DNA of 64,000 bases from Streptococcus timonensis. Lineage in GTDB: Bacteria > Bacillota > Bacilli > Lactobacillales > Streptococcaceae. The notes below the pieces were generated by a model. That model did not search any database. It had not been told where the DNA came from and saw only the letters and a list, made by a program, of their open reading frames with translations. A program made the position numbers and the translations under genes. This document shows, piece after piece, positions 31,001 through 40,085 of the stretch. Position 1 is the first letter of the stretch. Each line of letters opens with the position of its first letter. The stretch spans positions 1,241,824 through 1,305,823 of the forward strand of contig NZ_FMIX01000004.1 in assembly GCF_900095845.1 (NCBI RefSeq), read 5' to 3'.

Positions 31001-31567
31001 TCAGTTCTCTTCTTTCCTTGAAAAATTGCTGACAACCGTGATACTTCTATTGGGAACAAAGTGAAGGACTTCATCCTCACTGCGCAGTTGAGTCGTACGA
31101 ATACCGACACTCACAACCTTACCAGAAATTGTAATCGGACCATTCGTAAACTCAACTTGATCTCCAACATCTAACTGGCGCTCAAAGAGGATGAAAAAGC
31201 CATTGACCACGTCTGACAAGAAGCCTTGAGCACCCATCCCGATTGCCACCCCAGCAATCCCAGCACCTGCCAGTAGACTTGATACAGGTAAGCCTAGAGT
31301 AGATAAAACAAAGTAAAGTAAAAAGAAATAGAGGGTGTAGTTCAAAATATTTTCAATCAATCTAGAAATTGTCTTTTGGCGCGCCTCATCTTTCTGGGAA
31401 AATTTTAAGGATGGTTTAACGACTCTTTTCACAACTTGATGGAGAATTATTTTAACGATATAAAAGACAATAAAAAGAAGGACTAGAGAGACTGATTTTG
31501 AAAACAACTCTTCTAGAATACTGCTGATATTTAACTTATCGATATAATTTTGAATAAATGTTGGCAT
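31001..31567 (-). CDS. Small-conductance mechanosensitive channel (MscS family)
   Basis: A short 188-residue MscS-type channel that opens on hypo-osmotic shock. It has hydrophobic helices, the pore-lining Gly/Ala-rich TM3 ([16 protein letters not shown]) followed by LSDVVNGFF, then a beta domain (VGDQVEF). The C-terminal domain is truncated relative to E. coli MscS. The ATG 31565-31567 has AAAGGAG six bases away; an in-frame ATG at 31588 overlaps the -10. Confidence 0.88.
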   Translation of the reverse strand: MPTFIQNYIDKLNISSILEELFSKSVSLVLLFIVFYIVKIILHQVVKRVVKPSLKFSQKDEARQKTISRLIENILNYTLYFFLLYFVLSTLGLPVSSLLAGAGIAGVAIGMGAQGFLSDVVNGFFILFERQLDVGDQVEFTNGPITISGKVVSVGIRTTQLRSEDEVLHFVPNRSITVVSNFSRKEEN

Positions 31568-31586
31568 AGTAAGCTCCTTTCCTAAC

Positions 31587-31595
31587 ATTATACCA
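31587..31595 (-). promoter_or_regulatory. Extended -10 promoter of the MscS gene
   Basis: TGGTATAAT just upstream of the RBS; no good -35. This gives a very short leader. Confidence 0.55.
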
Positions 31596-31657
31596 TAAAA
31601 CGATATCCGAACCAGTTTGGTAAATATTCATTCTGCCTATACTATTATTAGATTCAC

Positions 31658-31686
31658 TTGATTTCAAAACATATTTATACTATAAT
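31658..31686 (+). promoter_or_regulatory. Promoter of the aromatic-acid-exporter-like gene
   Basis: TTGATT, 17 bp, TATAAT; the ~105-base leader that follows has no evident regulatory fold. Confidence 0.6.
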
Positions 31687-31796
31687 CAAACCACTACATG
31701 GAGAACAAATTATTTTCTCAATAACTCTCTTGGAATAGACCTTTCTACCTCACCTACTACTAAAACTTTAAAGCATTTATCTCAAGGAAGTATTCT

Positions 31797-32762
31797 ATGT
31801 CTATCACTCAACGTACTTTAAAACTAGTGCTAGCAACTTGTTTTGCTTGTTTACTAGCCTACTTTTTTGATTTGTCATCAGCTGTATCAGCTGGTATCAT
31901 TGCTATTTTGAGCCTCTCTGATACTCGAAGAAGCACGATCAAGCTAGCCCGCAATCGTCTTTTTTCAACTCTTCTAGCTCTCCTAGTTGGTGTTATTGCC
32001 TTTCAACTAACTGGTTATCATATCTGGAGCTTTGGACTCTACTTAGCAGTCTATGTTCCCCTTGCCTATAAACTGGGTTGGGAAATTGGAATTACTCCTA
32101 GTAGCGTTCTGGTTAGCCATCTCTTAATCCAACAATCAACAGTACCAGCTCTTTTACTGAATGAGCTCTTACTCTTCCTAATCGGTACAGGCTTTGCACT
32201 TCTGGTCAATCTCTATATGCCTTCACGTGAAAAAGTAATTCAACATTATCATACGCTTGTTGAAGAAAAACTCAAAGATGTTCTTCTACGGCTCTCTTAC
32301 TATCTGAAAAGAGGAGATGGCCGTAATCAAGCTCAACTTGTAAATGAACTTGAACAACTACTTGAGGTTGCTCTTAAATTAGTTTACCTCGATCATTCTG
32401 ATCATCTCTTTCACCAGACAGATTATCATATCCACTACTTTGAGATGCGACAAAGACAAACCCGTATCTTAAGAAATATGGCTCAACAGATTAACACATG
32501 CCAACTAGCCGCTAGTGAGAGTCTAATTGTCGCTCAGCTCTTTTCAAAAACAGCTAGCCAACTGAGTCAATCCAATCCAGCCTATAACTTGTTGGAAGAC
32601 ATCGAGAAATACCTGCAGGTATTTCGCAATCGTTCTCTCCCTAAAACAAGAGAAGAGTTTGAGACACGGGCTACCTTATTACAACTCTTTCGCGAATTAG
32701 AACACTTTATTCAAATAAAAGTAGATTTCTACCAACGATACTCTAAAAATGCAACAGAGTGA
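31797..32762 (+). CDS. Aromatic acid exporter family membrane protein (YqjA/DUF939-like)
   Basis: A 321-residue protein: five or so N-terminal membrane helices (residues 1-140, including SDTRRSTIKLARNR after TM2) and a cytoplasmic helical C-terminal domain (Glu/Gln/Leu-rich). The architecture matches the FUSC/ArAE_1 group. Actual substrate unknown. The ATG follows AAGGAAG. It is monocistronic, bounded by a terminator and divergent from the MscS gene. Confidence 0.8.
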   Translation: MSITQRTLKLVLATCFACLLAYFFDLSSAVSAGIIAILSLSDTRRSTIKLARNRLFSTLLALLVGVIAFQLTGYHIWSFGLYLAVYVPLAYKLGWEIGITPSSVLVSHLLIQQSTVPALLLNELLLFLIGTGFALLVNLYMPSREKVIQHYHTLVEEKLKDVLLRLSYYLKRGDGRNQAQLVNELEQLLEVALKLVYLDHSDHLFHQTDYHIHYFEMRQRQTRILRNMAQQINTCQLAASESLIVAQLFSKTASQLSQSNPAYNLLEDIEKYLQVFRNRSLPKTREEFETRATLLQLFRELEHFIQIKVDFYQRYSKNATE

Positions 32763-32770
32763 TTTAAGAC

Positions 32771-32821
32771 AAAAAACACCTTTCAGACTGCAGAAAATTG
32801 CAATCCGGAAGGTGTTTTTTG
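32771..32821. terminator. Bidirectional terminator
   Basis: AAAAAACACCTTTC, long imperfect stem, GGAAGGTGTTTTTT. It serves the exporter gene (+) and the convergent DUF3165 gene (-). Confidence 0.85.
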
Positions 32822-32840
32822 TTATGAATACTTTAAGCCT

Positions 32841-33086
32841 TTATTTCTTTCCTACAGACATGAGATGAATATCTCTCAAGCTAAAGTATGCCAAAGCTAT
32901 CATTGCTATTGCAACGAAAAATTCTGCTGGTAGCTGGAAGATTTGGAAAGCTGACATCATCACTAAAATTAAGAGAGCAACCAAACCAAAGACTAATATT
33001 ACAACATTGACTGTTCCCTTGATACTTTTTGGAGTCGCAAAAATATAAAGTAAGAGTAATAAAATCCCTATGATTAAGTAGACCAT
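32841..33086 (-). CDS. DUF3165 family small membrane protein
   Basis: An 81-residue protein with three hydrophobic segments (3-18, 27-50, 54-67) and the basic end LRDIHLMSVGKK. A streptococcal family of unknown function commonly found after typA. It starts 19 bases after the typA stop, so it is probably co-transcribed. Confidence 0.75.
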   Translation of the reverse strand: MVYLIIGILLLLLYIFATPKSIKGTVNVVILVFGLVALLILVMMSAFQIFQLPAEFFVAIAMIALAYFSLRDIHLMSVGKK

Positions 33087-33105
33087 CTTTATCTCTTTCT
33101 AGCCT

Positions 33106-34947
33106 TTATTCAGCTGATTTTTTCTTTTTATTTGCTTTCTCACGCTCTGCCTTGTTAAGAATTTGCTTACGTAAACGGATTGATTCAGGCGTTACTTCCA
33201 TGTATTCATCGTCATTCAAGAACTCAAGTGATTCTTCAAGTGTCAAGATACGAGGAGTCTTGATAACCGCTGTTTGGTCTTTAGTAGCTGAACGAACGTT
33301 AGTCATTTGTTTTGCTTTCGTGATATTAACAGTCAAGTCATTTTCACGAGAGTTTTCACCGATGATCATTCCTTCGTAAACCTCGGTACCTGGGTTGACA
33401 AAGATCGTACCACGTTCTTCGATAGACATGATAGAGTAGGTTGTAGCCTTACCAGCATCGATCGAAACAAGGGCACCACGGTGACGTCCACCAATTTCCC
33501 CTGGAATCAATGGCAAGTATTGATCGAAGGTATGGTTCATGATCCCGTAACCACGAGTCATTGACAAGAACTCAGTTGAGTATCCAATCAAACCACGCGC
33601 AGGAACTAGGAAGACCAAACGAGTTTGACCATTACCTGTTGCAATCATATCCAACATTTCACCCTTACGCTCAGAAAGGCTTTGGATAACAGATCCTTGG
33701 TATTCTTCTGGAGTATCGATTTGCACGCGCTCAAATGGCTCACACTTCACACCATCGATTTCTTTGACGATAACTTCTGGACGAGATACTTGAAGCTCAT
33801 AACCTTCACGACGCATAGTCTCAATGAGGATTGACAAGTGCAATTCCCCACGTCCTGAAACTGTCCACTTATCTGGTGAGTCTGTTGGATCTACACGAAG
33901 AGATACGTCTGTTTGCAACTCAGCTTGAAGACGTTCTTCAACCTTACGAGAAGTAACCCATTTACCTTCGCGACCAGCAAATGGTGAGTTGTTAACCAAG
34001 AAGGTCATTTGAAGAGTAGGTTCGTCGATGTGAAGAACTGGAAGAGCCTCAACTGCATCTGTTGGAGTAATAGTTTCACCGACAAAGATATCTTCCATAC
34101 CTGATACGGCAATCAAGTCACCAGCCTTGGCTTCTTGGATTTCACGACGTTCCAAACCAAAGAAACCAAAGAGTTTCGTCACACGGAAGTTCTTGGTTGT
34201 ACCATCCAATTTAGAAAGGGTAACTTGGTCTCCAACCTTAACTGTACCACGGAAGACACGTCCGATACCGATACGACCAACGAAGTCATTGTAGTCAAGA
34301 AGAGATACTTGGAATTGAAGTGGCTCATCTGAGTTATCGATTGGAGCTGGAATGTGGTCAATAATGGTATCAAAGATTGGCGCCATAGTCTTTTCTTGGT
34401 CGGCTGGATCATCAGACAATGAAGATGTTCCGTTAATTGCTGAAGCATAGACTACTGGGAAGTCAAGCTGATCATCATCTGCACCAAGCTCGATGAAGAG
34501 TTCCAAAACTTCATCCACTACTTCTGCTGGACGAGCTGATGGTTTGTCGATTTTATTGATAACGACGATTGGGACAAGGTCTTGTTCCAAAGCTTTTTTC
34601 AATACGAAACGAGTTTGGGGCATAGTACCTTCATAAGAGTCTACGACCAAGACTACACCGTCAACCATTTTCATGATACGTTCAACTTCTCCACCGAAGT
34701 CCGCGTGTCCTGGTGTGTCCATGATATTGATACGAGTTCCGTTATAAGCTACGGCAGTGTTTTTCGCAAGAATCGTAATTCCACGCTCTTTTTCAATATC
34801 GTTTGAGTCCATTGCACGTTCAGCTAATTCTGTACGTGCATCAAGTGTTGATGATTGTTTCAACAATTCATCAACGAGGGTTGTTTTTCCGTGGTCAACG
34901 TGGGCAATAATGGCTACGTTGCGGATATCTTCTCTTAATTTTGTCAT
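33106..34947 (-). CDS. typA: Ribosome-associated GTPase TypA/BipA
   Basis: A 613-residue translational GTPase with G1 [16 protein letters not shown]3 [14 protein letters not shown] and G4 [10 protein letters not shown], followed by EF-G-like domains and the TypA-specific C-terminus. I use the ATG 34945-34947 (AGAGGAAATC upstream), which gives the usual length; an in-frame ATG at 34968 would add seven residues of leader. Confidence 0.95.
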   Translation of the reverse strand: MTKLREDIRNVAIIAHVDHGKTTLVDELLKQSSTLDARTELAERAMDSNDIEKERGITILAKNTAVAYNGTRINIMDTPGHADFGGEVERIMKMVDGVVLVVDSYEGTMPQTRFVLKKALEQDLVPIVVINKIDKPSARPAEVVDEVLELFIELGADDDQLDFPVVYASAINGTSSLSDDPADQEKTMAPIFDTIIDHIPAPIDNSDEPLQFQVSLLDYNDFVGRIGIGRVFRGTVKVGDQVTLSKLDGTTKNFRVTKLFGFFGLERREIQEAKAGDLIAVSGMEDIFVGETITPTDAVEALPVLHIDEPTLQMTFLVNNSPFAGREGKWVTSRKVEERLQAELQTDVSLRVDPTDSPDKWTVSGRGELHLSILIETMRREGYELQVSRPEVIVKEIDGVKCEPFERVQIDTPEEYQGSVIQSLSERKGEMLDMIATGNGQTRLVFLVPARGLIGYSTEFLSMTRGYGIMNHTFDQYLPLIPGEIGGRHRGALVSIDAGKATTYSIMSIEERGTIFVNPGTEVYEGMIIGENSRENDLTVNITKAKQMTNVRSATKDQTAVIKTPRILTLEESLEFLNDDEYMEVTPESIRLRKQILNKAEREKANKKKKSAE

Positions 34948-35107
34948 GATTTCCTCTGTTATATTCAAAAAATTATTTTCTAACTGAACGATTATACCAC
35001 AATTTTAGGAAAATGACTTAACTCAGGTAAGTGTAAATGTTTTCAAAAACTTTTCTTCCCATTCCTTTTCTTTTCAAAAATGGCATCTTGTGATAAGATA
35101 GGCTGGT

Positions 35108-35833
35108 ATGCGTTTAGATAAATTATTAGCCCAGGAAAAAATCAGTCGGAAAGCTATGAAACAGGCTCTCCTAAAAAAAGAAATTTTAGTAGATGGACAA
35201 GAAGCTTCTTCCCTTGCACAAAATACTGATACAGGACTCCAAGAACTGATTTTCCAAGGCAGAAGAATTCAAGGATATGAACATACCTACCTCATGCTCC
35301 ATAAGCCAAATGGAGTCGTGACTGCAAGCAAGGACAAGGAACTACCAACGGTCATGGACCTACTGTCTAAGCATCTCCAGTCAGAGCAACTCTATGCAAT
35401 TGGTCGACTGGATCGAGATACAACAGGACTTCTCCTCTTAACAAACAATGGCCCTCTGGGTTTTCAACTTCTCCACCCTCAATATCATGTCGATAAAACT
35501 TATCAAGTTGAGGTGAACGGCTTGCTCACACCAGAACAAATCCAGCAGTTCAAAAACGGGATTGTCTTTCTTGATGGAACTATTTGTAAACCTGCTCAGC
35601 TTGAGATTCTATCTTCAAGTTCTAGTCTCAGCCGAGCCACCATCACCATCTCTGAAGGGAAATTTCATCAGGTCAAGAAAATGTTCCTCTCAGTTGGTGT
35701 CAAGGTCACTGCCCTCAAACGAGTTCAGTTCGGAGATTTTCTATTAGATCCTGACCTAGCAGAAGGTCAATACCGACCCTTGAATCAAGGGGAATTGAAA
35801 ATTATTAAAAACTACTTAGAGAAAAGTGAATAA
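35108..35833 (+). CDS. rsuA: 16S rRNA pseudouridine synthase (RsuA family)
   Basis: A 241-residue protein with an N-terminal S4 RNA-binding domain (RLDKLLAQEKISRK) and a catalytic domain with GRLDRDTTGLLLLTNNG (catalytic Asp). An extended -10 (TGATAAGAT, 35091-35099) ends only eight bases before the ATG, so the mRNA may be nearly leaderless. Remnants of the 3' end of this gene recur twice downstream. Confidence 0.92.
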   Translation: MRLDKLLAQEKISRKAMKQALLKKEILVDGQEASSLAQNTDTGLQELIFQGRRIQGYEHTYLMLHKPNGVVTASKDKELPTVMDLLSKHLQSEQLYAIGRLDRDTTGLLLLTNNGPLGFQLLHPQYHVDKTYQVEVNGLLTPEQIQQFKNGIVFLDGTICKPAQLEILSSSSSLSRATITISEGKFHQVKKMFLSVGVKVTALKRVQFGDFLLDPDLAEGQYRPLNQGELKIIKNYLEKSE

Positions 35834-35836
35834 AAC

Positions 35837-35864
35837 AAAAAAAGCTTTATGTTTAAAGCTTTTT
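35837..35864. terminator. Terminator between rsuA and small membrane gene 1
   Basis: AAAAAGCTTTA, short loop, TAAAGCTTTTT. The same stem recurs at 36262-36290, 36597-36625 and 37021-37050, one per tandem unit. Confidence 0.85.
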
Positions 35865-35874
35865 AAAATCTTCT

Positions 35875-36108
35875 TTAGCGTATGAATAGCATGACACCTA
35901 AAATAAAGTGAAGAACAGAAATTACAATACCTACGATATTGAGAGTTCGTTCTTTTTTATAGTCTAGTTCAGGTTCTTTTTGAAGTGAGATAGCCAAGAC
36001 TAGACCAACGATACCCAAAAACAGGCCTACGAATGGATTTAATAATCCGAGGACAATAGATAGGATACCTGAAATGCGTGAGTGTTTTTTCTTTTGCTGC
36101 GCATTCAT
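35875..36108 (-). CDS. Small two-helix membrane protein, tandem paralogue 1 (DUF4190-like)
   Basis: A 77-residue protein: basic N-terminus QQKKKH, hydrophobic hairpin (13-40), charged loop QKEPELDYKKERTLN, second hydrophobic segment (58-75). It is related to the three genes that follow. The promoter region of this copy is less well preserved than in copies 2-4. Function unknown; no leader-peptide cleavage motif, so a bacteriocin is unlikely. Confidence 0.78.
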   Translation of the reverse strand: MNAQQKKKHSRISGILSIVLGLLNPFVGLFLGIVGLVLAISLQKEPELDYKKERTLNIVGIVISVLHFILGVMLFIR

Positions 36109-36189
36109 TTTATAAAAACTCCTTAATTTTGATACTCATTAATATTACCATAAAAATTGGATTTATTTATTTGGTAGCATTTTTGTACT

Positions 36190-36258
36190 ATGTTAACCAA
36201 TTTTTTGAAACAAGAAGAACTAGAAATGATTAAAATCCACTTAACGAAAAGTAGATAA
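36190..36258 (+). pseudogene. Remnant of the rsuA 3' end
   Basis: The plus-strand frame reads LKQEELEMIKIHLTKSR then stop. Compare the rsuA C-terminus LNQGELKIIKNYLEKSE then stop. It is followed, as rsuA is, by AAAACAAAAAAGCTTT and the conserved terminator. It represents the edge of a duplicated unit, not a gene. Confidence 0.75.
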
Positions 36259-36261
36259 AAC

Positions 36262-36290
36262 AAAAAAGCTTTAAAACTAAAGCCTTTTTT
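36262..36290. terminator. Terminator of small membrane gene 2
   Basis: AAAAAAGCTTTA, loop, TAAAGCCTTTTTT; a copy of the rsuA terminator. Confidence 0.8.
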
Positions 36291-36297
36291 AGATTCT

Positions 36298-36525
36298 TTA
36301 ACTCATATTTAAAAAAATTCCAATAATCCAGTTAAGTGCAGAAAGAACAATACCTACAATCGCTAGAATTCTTTCTGTTTTATAGTCAAGTCCAGATTCT
36401 TTTTGACGTGTATTAGCTTCTATTATGGCAAGAACTCCTAAAACAATACCTACCACTGGAATCACAAGACTAGCTACGATTGATAGGATACCTATATTAC
36501 GTGCGGTTTTTTTCTTTTCTTGCAT
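36298..36525 (-). CDS. Small two-helix membrane protein, tandem paralogue 2
   Basis: A 75-residue paralogue: EKKK start, hydrophobic hairpin, loop RQKESGLDYKTERIL, second helix. It has its own extended -10 promoter (TGGTATAAT near 36560), RBS AAGGAG and terminator, so it is a self-contained cassette. Function unknown. Confidence 0.78.
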   Translation of the reverse strand: MQEKKKTARNIGILSIVASLVIPVVGIVLGVLAIIEANTRQKESGLDYKTERILAIVGIVLSALNWIIGIFLNMS

Positions 36526-36596
36526 GTTTAAAATCTCCTTAAAATTTAATACAAATTCATTATACCATACAAAGCTATTTTGTCCTTGAATAAAAT

Positions 36597-36625
36597 AAAA
36601 AAGCTTTAAAACTAAAGCTTTTTTT
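36597..36625. terminator. Terminator of small membrane gene 3
   Basis: AAAAAGCTTTA, loop, TAAAGCTTTTTTT; a third copy of the same stem. Confidence 0.8.
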
Positions 36626-36628
36626 GTT

Positions 36629-36880
36629 TTAATTAATTCTCGAAAGTTGTGAGATAAGTACGATACAGATAAGTGCAGAAATCACAATCCCTAACACAAT
36701 TCCTAAAATAGAGAGAATTTTTTCTGTCTTATAGTCTAGTCCAGACTCTTTTTGATGTGAATTAGCCAAGGCCAAACCAAAAATACCAAAAATAATACTT
36801 AACACTGGAAATCCAAAGGCAACTATGATAGATATGATACTCAAAACAATTGGCGCTTTTTTCTTTTCTTGTGTATTCAT
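36629..36880 (-). CDS. Small membrane protein, tandem paralogue 3
   Basis: An 83-residue paralogue with N-terminus NTQEKKK, hydrophobic hairpin, loop HQKESGLDYKTEKIL and a longer last segment (ISALICIVLISQL). The extended -10 TGGTATAAT and leader ACTCCTT (RBS AAGGAG) are shared with copies 2 and 4. Most divergent of the four in its C-terminus. Confidence 0.76.
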   Translation of the reverse strand: MNTQEKKKAPIVLSIISIIVAFGFPVLSIIFGIFGLALANSHQKESGLDYKTEKILSILGIVLGIVISALICIVLISQLSRIN

Positions 36881-36961
36881 ATTATAAAAACTCCTTAAAT
36901 TTATTACAGACTCATTATACCATACAAAGAGATTTTATCTAATGTGCAATAAATAACCTTT

Positions 36962-37018
36962 CCCTTGAGCCGGGAAATATTAGAAATGATTGATACCTAC
37001 TTCGAGAAGATTGGATAA
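36962..37018 (+). pseudogene. Second remnant of the rsuA 3' end
   Basis: The plus-strand frame reads PLSREILEMIDTYFEKIG then stop, matching the rsuA end PLNQGELKIIKNYLEKSE, again followed by the A-rich tract and the AAAGCTTT terminator. Confidence 0.78.
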
Positions 37019-37020
37019 AA

Positions 37021-37050
37021 TAAAAAAGCTTTAAATATAAAGCTTTTTTA
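37021..37050. terminator. Terminator of small membrane gene 4
   Basis: AAAAAAGCTTTA, loop, TAAAGCTTTTTTA; the fourth copy. Confidence 0.8.
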
Positions 37051-37059
37051 AATTCTTAC

Positions 37060-37293
37060 TTAGCTATAAAATAAAGCGATACCCGCAATCCAGTTAAGGA
37101 CAGAAACTACAATCCCGACAATACTTAGGATTCTTTCTCTTTTAAAGTCTAAACCAGATTCTTTTTGACTTGAATTAGCCATTACTAGTCCAATGATACC
37201 TAGAATCAGTCCTACTATTGGAGATAGCAAGCCAAGGACGATAGATAGAATACCTAAAATAAGTGGGTGTTTTTTCTTTTCTTGTGTATCCAT
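37060..37293 (-). CDS. Small two-helix membrane protein, tandem paralogue 4
   Basis: A 77-residue paralogue (DTQEKKKHP, hairpin, SQKESGLDFKRERIL, second helix). Over the N-terminal half it is closest to copy 1. It has its own TGGTATAAT promoter (about 37330) and RBS AAGGAG. Function unknown. Confidence 0.78.
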   Translation of the reverse strand: MDTQEKKKHPLILGILSIVLGLLSPIVGLILGIIGLVMANSSQKESGLDFKRERILSIVGIVVSVLNWIAGIALFYS

Positions 37294-37379
37294 ATTATAA
37301 AACTCCTTAAATTTATTACAAATTAATTATACCATAATACGCTAGCTTTATCTATCATTCGACAGATTTTTACATAAGA

Positions 37380-37760
37380 TTAGCTAGTCTTGACCTTTCC
37401 TGTCCAAGAATCCAGTCCATAAGAAAGGATATAAATATCTGAAAAGCCTTGTTTTTTCAAGAAAATCGCTGCATTGGTAACACGTTGCGCACGTTGGTTT
37501 TCATAAAGAAGAACAGGCTTATCCTTACGAAGAGCCGCAAGGCTTGTCTTCAATTGATTTGAAGGAATGTTACGAGCACCAAGGATATGTTTTCTATGGA
37601 AGTCTGCTGGATCACGCAAGTCAATTAACTGACCTGTACGAATTAAAGACTCAAACTCTGCATTGTCAACAATTTTTGCTGCACGACGAATACGAAGATA
37701 ATTGTATCCCATCCATACTAACATCGCCACTATAAGTCCCCATAATACCCAAGTTATCAT
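37380..37760 (-). CDS. Membrane-anchored rhodanese-like protein lacking the catalytic cysteine
   Basis: 126 residues: one N-terminal membrane helix (3-20) and a cytoplasmic rhodanese fold (LIDLRDPADFHRKHILGARNIP). The active-site loop, normally Cys-x-x-Gly-x-Arg, reads LLYENQRAQRVTNAA with no cysteine, so sulfurtransferase activity is not expected. It may be a binding or scaffold domain. It starts five bases after the YqgQ gene and is probably co-transcribed with it. Confidence 0.83.
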   Translation of the reverse strand: MITWVLWGLIVAMLVWMGYNYLRIRRAAKIVDNAEFESLIRTGQLIDLRDPADFHRKHILGARNIPSNQLKTSLAALRKDKPVLLYENQRAQRVTNAAIFLKKQGFSDIYILSYGLDSWTGKVKTS

Positions 37761-37765
37761 AATAC

Positions 37766-37981
37766 CTAATCTCCATTTTTTTCTAAATAGTCTAATTCTA
37801 TCTTGTGCTCTCTGCGAAGAACAGCCTCTGCTTCTATATAATCCAGCTTATCCATCAAGCCAGCATCATAGATTCGAGATAGTTCAATCTTCATTAATTC
37901 AATGTCATAAAGACGTTTGCCCATATAGACAAGAATGCCGAACTGTTTAAGAAATTGCTGCACATCGTAGAGTGTTTTCAT
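37766..37981 (-). CDS. YqgQ family protein (DUF910)
   Basis: A 71-residue small helical protein: TLYDVQQFLKQFGILVY, GKRLYDIELMKIEL. Family function unknown; in bacilli it neighbours glucokinase. Start uncertain: ATG 37981 matches the family, and an in-frame ATG at 37990 adds three residues. Neither has a strong RBS. Confidence 0.75.
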   Translation of the reverse strand: MKTLYDVQQFLKQFGILVYMGKRLYDIELMKIELSRIYDAGLMDKLDYIEAEAVLRREHKIELDYLEKNGD

Positions 37982-38048
37982 AGCTTTCATTTTAGCAAAA
38001 AATCAGAGTTTTTTCAATAGTTCCCTTGGAGGATTGCTCTTTTTACTA

Positions 38049-38510
38049 TTATCTAGCTTTCTTCACACTATGACAAAGAAGAAAGCCTACTGTCATTCCA
38101 ACGATATTTTGCACAAGATTTGGGACGATTTCTGGTATGGCTGCTCCCCAACCATTCATCCAAGCCGATGCAAAAGCGTAACCTGCCACCATGATGATGG
38201 TTGCCAAGACTAATCCTAGCCACTGCCATTTCCCTTTAACACCTGCCAAATATCCCTGCGAACCATGGAAAATCAAGCTGAAGAACATCCACTGGGGGTA
38301 ACCTGAAATCAGGTCAATTAGAAATCCCGCTAATCCTCCGACAACAGCTCCTTCGCGACTCCCAAAGTAAATGGCCGTAAAGAATATTCCCGCATCCAAA
38401 AGTGTTAGAAATCCTGTTGGTGTTGGGATTTTTACGAAATAGCCCAAAACTACGGATAGAGCTGCTAGGATGGATACTAGGGCGATTTTACTTGTTTTTG
38501 TTTGCTTCAT
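38049..38510 (-). CDS. ECF transporter S component (vitamin uptake, probably B6-type)
   Basis: A 153-residue membrane protein with five to six helices, the conserved cluster GYFVKIPTPTGFLTLLDAGIF split over TM1-2, and SGYPQWMFFSLIFHG. It binds a vitamin and docks to a shared energising module encoded elsewhere. Its start lies 23 bases inside the preceding PdxK/ThiD-like kinase gene, which suggests uptake and phosphorylation of the same compound (pyridoxine/pyridoxal or hydroxymethylpyrimidine). Confidence 0.8.
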   Translation of the reverse strand: MKQTKTSKIALVSILAALSVVLGYFVKIPTPTGFLTLLDAGIFFTAIYFGSREGAVVGGLAGFLIDLISGYPQWMFFSLIFHGSQGYLAGVKGKWQWLGLVLATIIMVAGYAFASAWMNGWGAAIPEIVPNLVQNIVGMTVGFLLCHSVKKAR

Positions 38511-39261
38511 ATTGTCTTACTCCATACTGATCTGCTTGTGCAATGGCACGGTAAACAAAGGCTTTGGAACTTTCAATTGCTGGTAAGAGCTCCTCTCCCT
38601 TGACTAACTGGCTGGCAATGCTTGATGCAAAGGTACATCCTGCACCAGCATTTTGTCCTTGAATGACTGAATTTTCAAGAATGGTAAAGTTCTTTCCATT
38701 ATAAAATACATCTAATGCCTTATCTTGACTGAGGCGATTCCCACCTTTAATAATGACTGCTGGTGCACCCAAGTCATATAACTTTTGAGCTGCAGCCTTC
38801 ATATCATCCAAGGTTTCAATCTTTTGACCTGCTAGCAATTCTGCCTCAGGTAGATTGGGTGTAATTACAGTCACATAAGGGAAAAAGCGAATCAACTCTT
38901 GACAGAGCTCGCTGACAGCAACATCATGCGTTTCCTTACAAACGAGAACTGGATCCAATACCACTGGAACTCCTTTACGTTCCTTGATAAAGTTAAGAGC
39001 TTTCTCAGCAACACCAACAGTCGGTAAGAGACCAATCTTAATCCCTCCAAAGTCTACGCTCTTCAGACTATCCAACTGTTGTTGGAAAATAGTCTCATCT
39101 GTTGGGAAGACCTCAAAACCATTTTCCGTCAAAGCAGTCAAACAAGTCATAGCTACAAAACCATGCAAACCATTTAAAGTATAGGTCGCAAGGTCAGCAG
39201 CTAGTCCACCACCACTAAAAATATCATTTCCTGAAAGTGCTAAAATACGATTATTCTTCAT
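38488..39261 (-). CDS. pdxK: Pyridoxine/pyridoxal (HMP) kinase, PdxK/ThiD family
   Basis: A 257-residue ribokinase-fold enzyme: [38 protein letters not shown]. The anion-hole motif reads GAGCTFAS, with Cys where ThiD enzymes usually have Asp. That is the mark of the Gram-positive pyridoxal kinases that evolved from ThiD, and it favours a vitamin B6 role. It overlaps the ECF gene and is 11 bases overlapped with truA upstream. Confidence 0.86.
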   Translation of the reverse strand: MKNNRILALSGNDIFSGGGLAADLATYTLNGLHGFVAMTCLTALTENGFEVFPTDETIFQQQLDSLKSVDFGGIKIGLLPTVGVAEKALNFIKERKGVPVVLDPVLVCKETHDVAVSELCQELIRFFPYVTVITPNLPEAELLAGQKIETLDDMKAAAQKLYDLGAPAVIIKGGNRLSQDKALDVFYNGKNFTILENSVIQGQNAGAGCTFASSIASQLVKGEELLPAIESSKAFVYRAIAQADQYGVRQYEANKNK

Positions 39262-40000
39262 AACGAATCTCCTTCAAATACAAACCATTGGGTGCTGCAG
39301 TCGGACCTGCCAACTGTCTGTCTTTTTTCTCCAAAATCAGGTCAATCTGCTCAATGGGCATCCGATTGTTGCCAATTTTTAGCAAGGTCCCAACCATATT
39401 TCGAATCTGCTTATAGAGGAAGCCGTTGCCAGAGAAAGTAAAGGTCAAAAATTGACCGGTCTCATCAACCCTAAGACTGGCTTCCGTAATCGTTCTCACC
39501 TTGTCCTCCACACTTGTTCCGGCAGCAGTAAAACCGGTAAAATCATGGGTTCCTTCTAATTTCTTTACAGCCTTTTGCATGCGTTCCACATCTAGTGGAT
39601 AGGGATAGTGGGTGGCATAATGACGTCTCATAGGATTTTTAGGACGCCCTCTATCCACGATAAACTCATAGGTCTTGCTATGCTTGGCATAACGGCAATG
39701 AAAATCATCAGCCACTATCTCAATCGAAATCACATCGATATCTTCAGGACTTTGAGTATCGAGAGCGAAGCGAAGCTTTTCCTCATTCATCTGATAGGGA
39801 AGATCAAAGTGGATAACCTGCCCTAGAGCATGAACACCACTATCCGTTCGCCCTGCACCATGGATGGTAATGGGCTGCCCTTTATTTAATTTGGTTAAAG
39901 TTTTTTCAATTTCCTCTTGGACACTACGCGCGTGTGGTTGCCGCTGAAAACCAGCAAAGGCGTAGCCATCATAGGAAATGATTGCTTTATATCTAGTCAT
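39251..40000 (-). CDS. truA: tRNA pseudouridine(38-40) synthase
   Basis: A 249-residue enzyme with catalytic Asp in [15 protein letters not shown] and [17 protein letters not shown] near the N-terminus. ATG 39998-40000. First of truA-pdxK-ECF, all overlapping. Confidence 0.95.
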   Translation of the reverse strand: MTRYKAIISYDGYAFAGFQRQPHARSVQEEIEKTLTKLNKGQPITIHGAGRTDSGVHALGQVIHFDLPYQMNEEKLRFALDTQSPEDIDVISIEIVADDFHCRYAKHSKTYEFIVDRGRPKNPMRRHYATHYPYPLDVERMQKAVKKLEGTHDFTGFTAAGTSVEDKVRTITEASLRVDETGQFLTFTFSGNGFLYKQIRNMVGTLLKIGNNRMPIEQIDLILEKKDRQLAGPTAAPNGLYLKEIRYEE

Positions 40001-40085
40001 GTATCTATTTTATCAAGAAAATTTCTCTGCAACAAGTTTGAAAACCAAAAATTGTACGGGGACAAATATTGATATATTCTAATTC

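Noticed and set aside
36190..36258. A 22-codon gene on the plus strand
   Set aside because: It aligns with the last codons of rsuA and lacks an RBS, so it is a duplication scar.
35875..37293. The four small genes as a bacteriocin/immunity cluster
   Set aside because: No double-glycine leader, no processing ABC transporter or regulator nearby, and all four are alike membrane hairpins. Left as unknown function.
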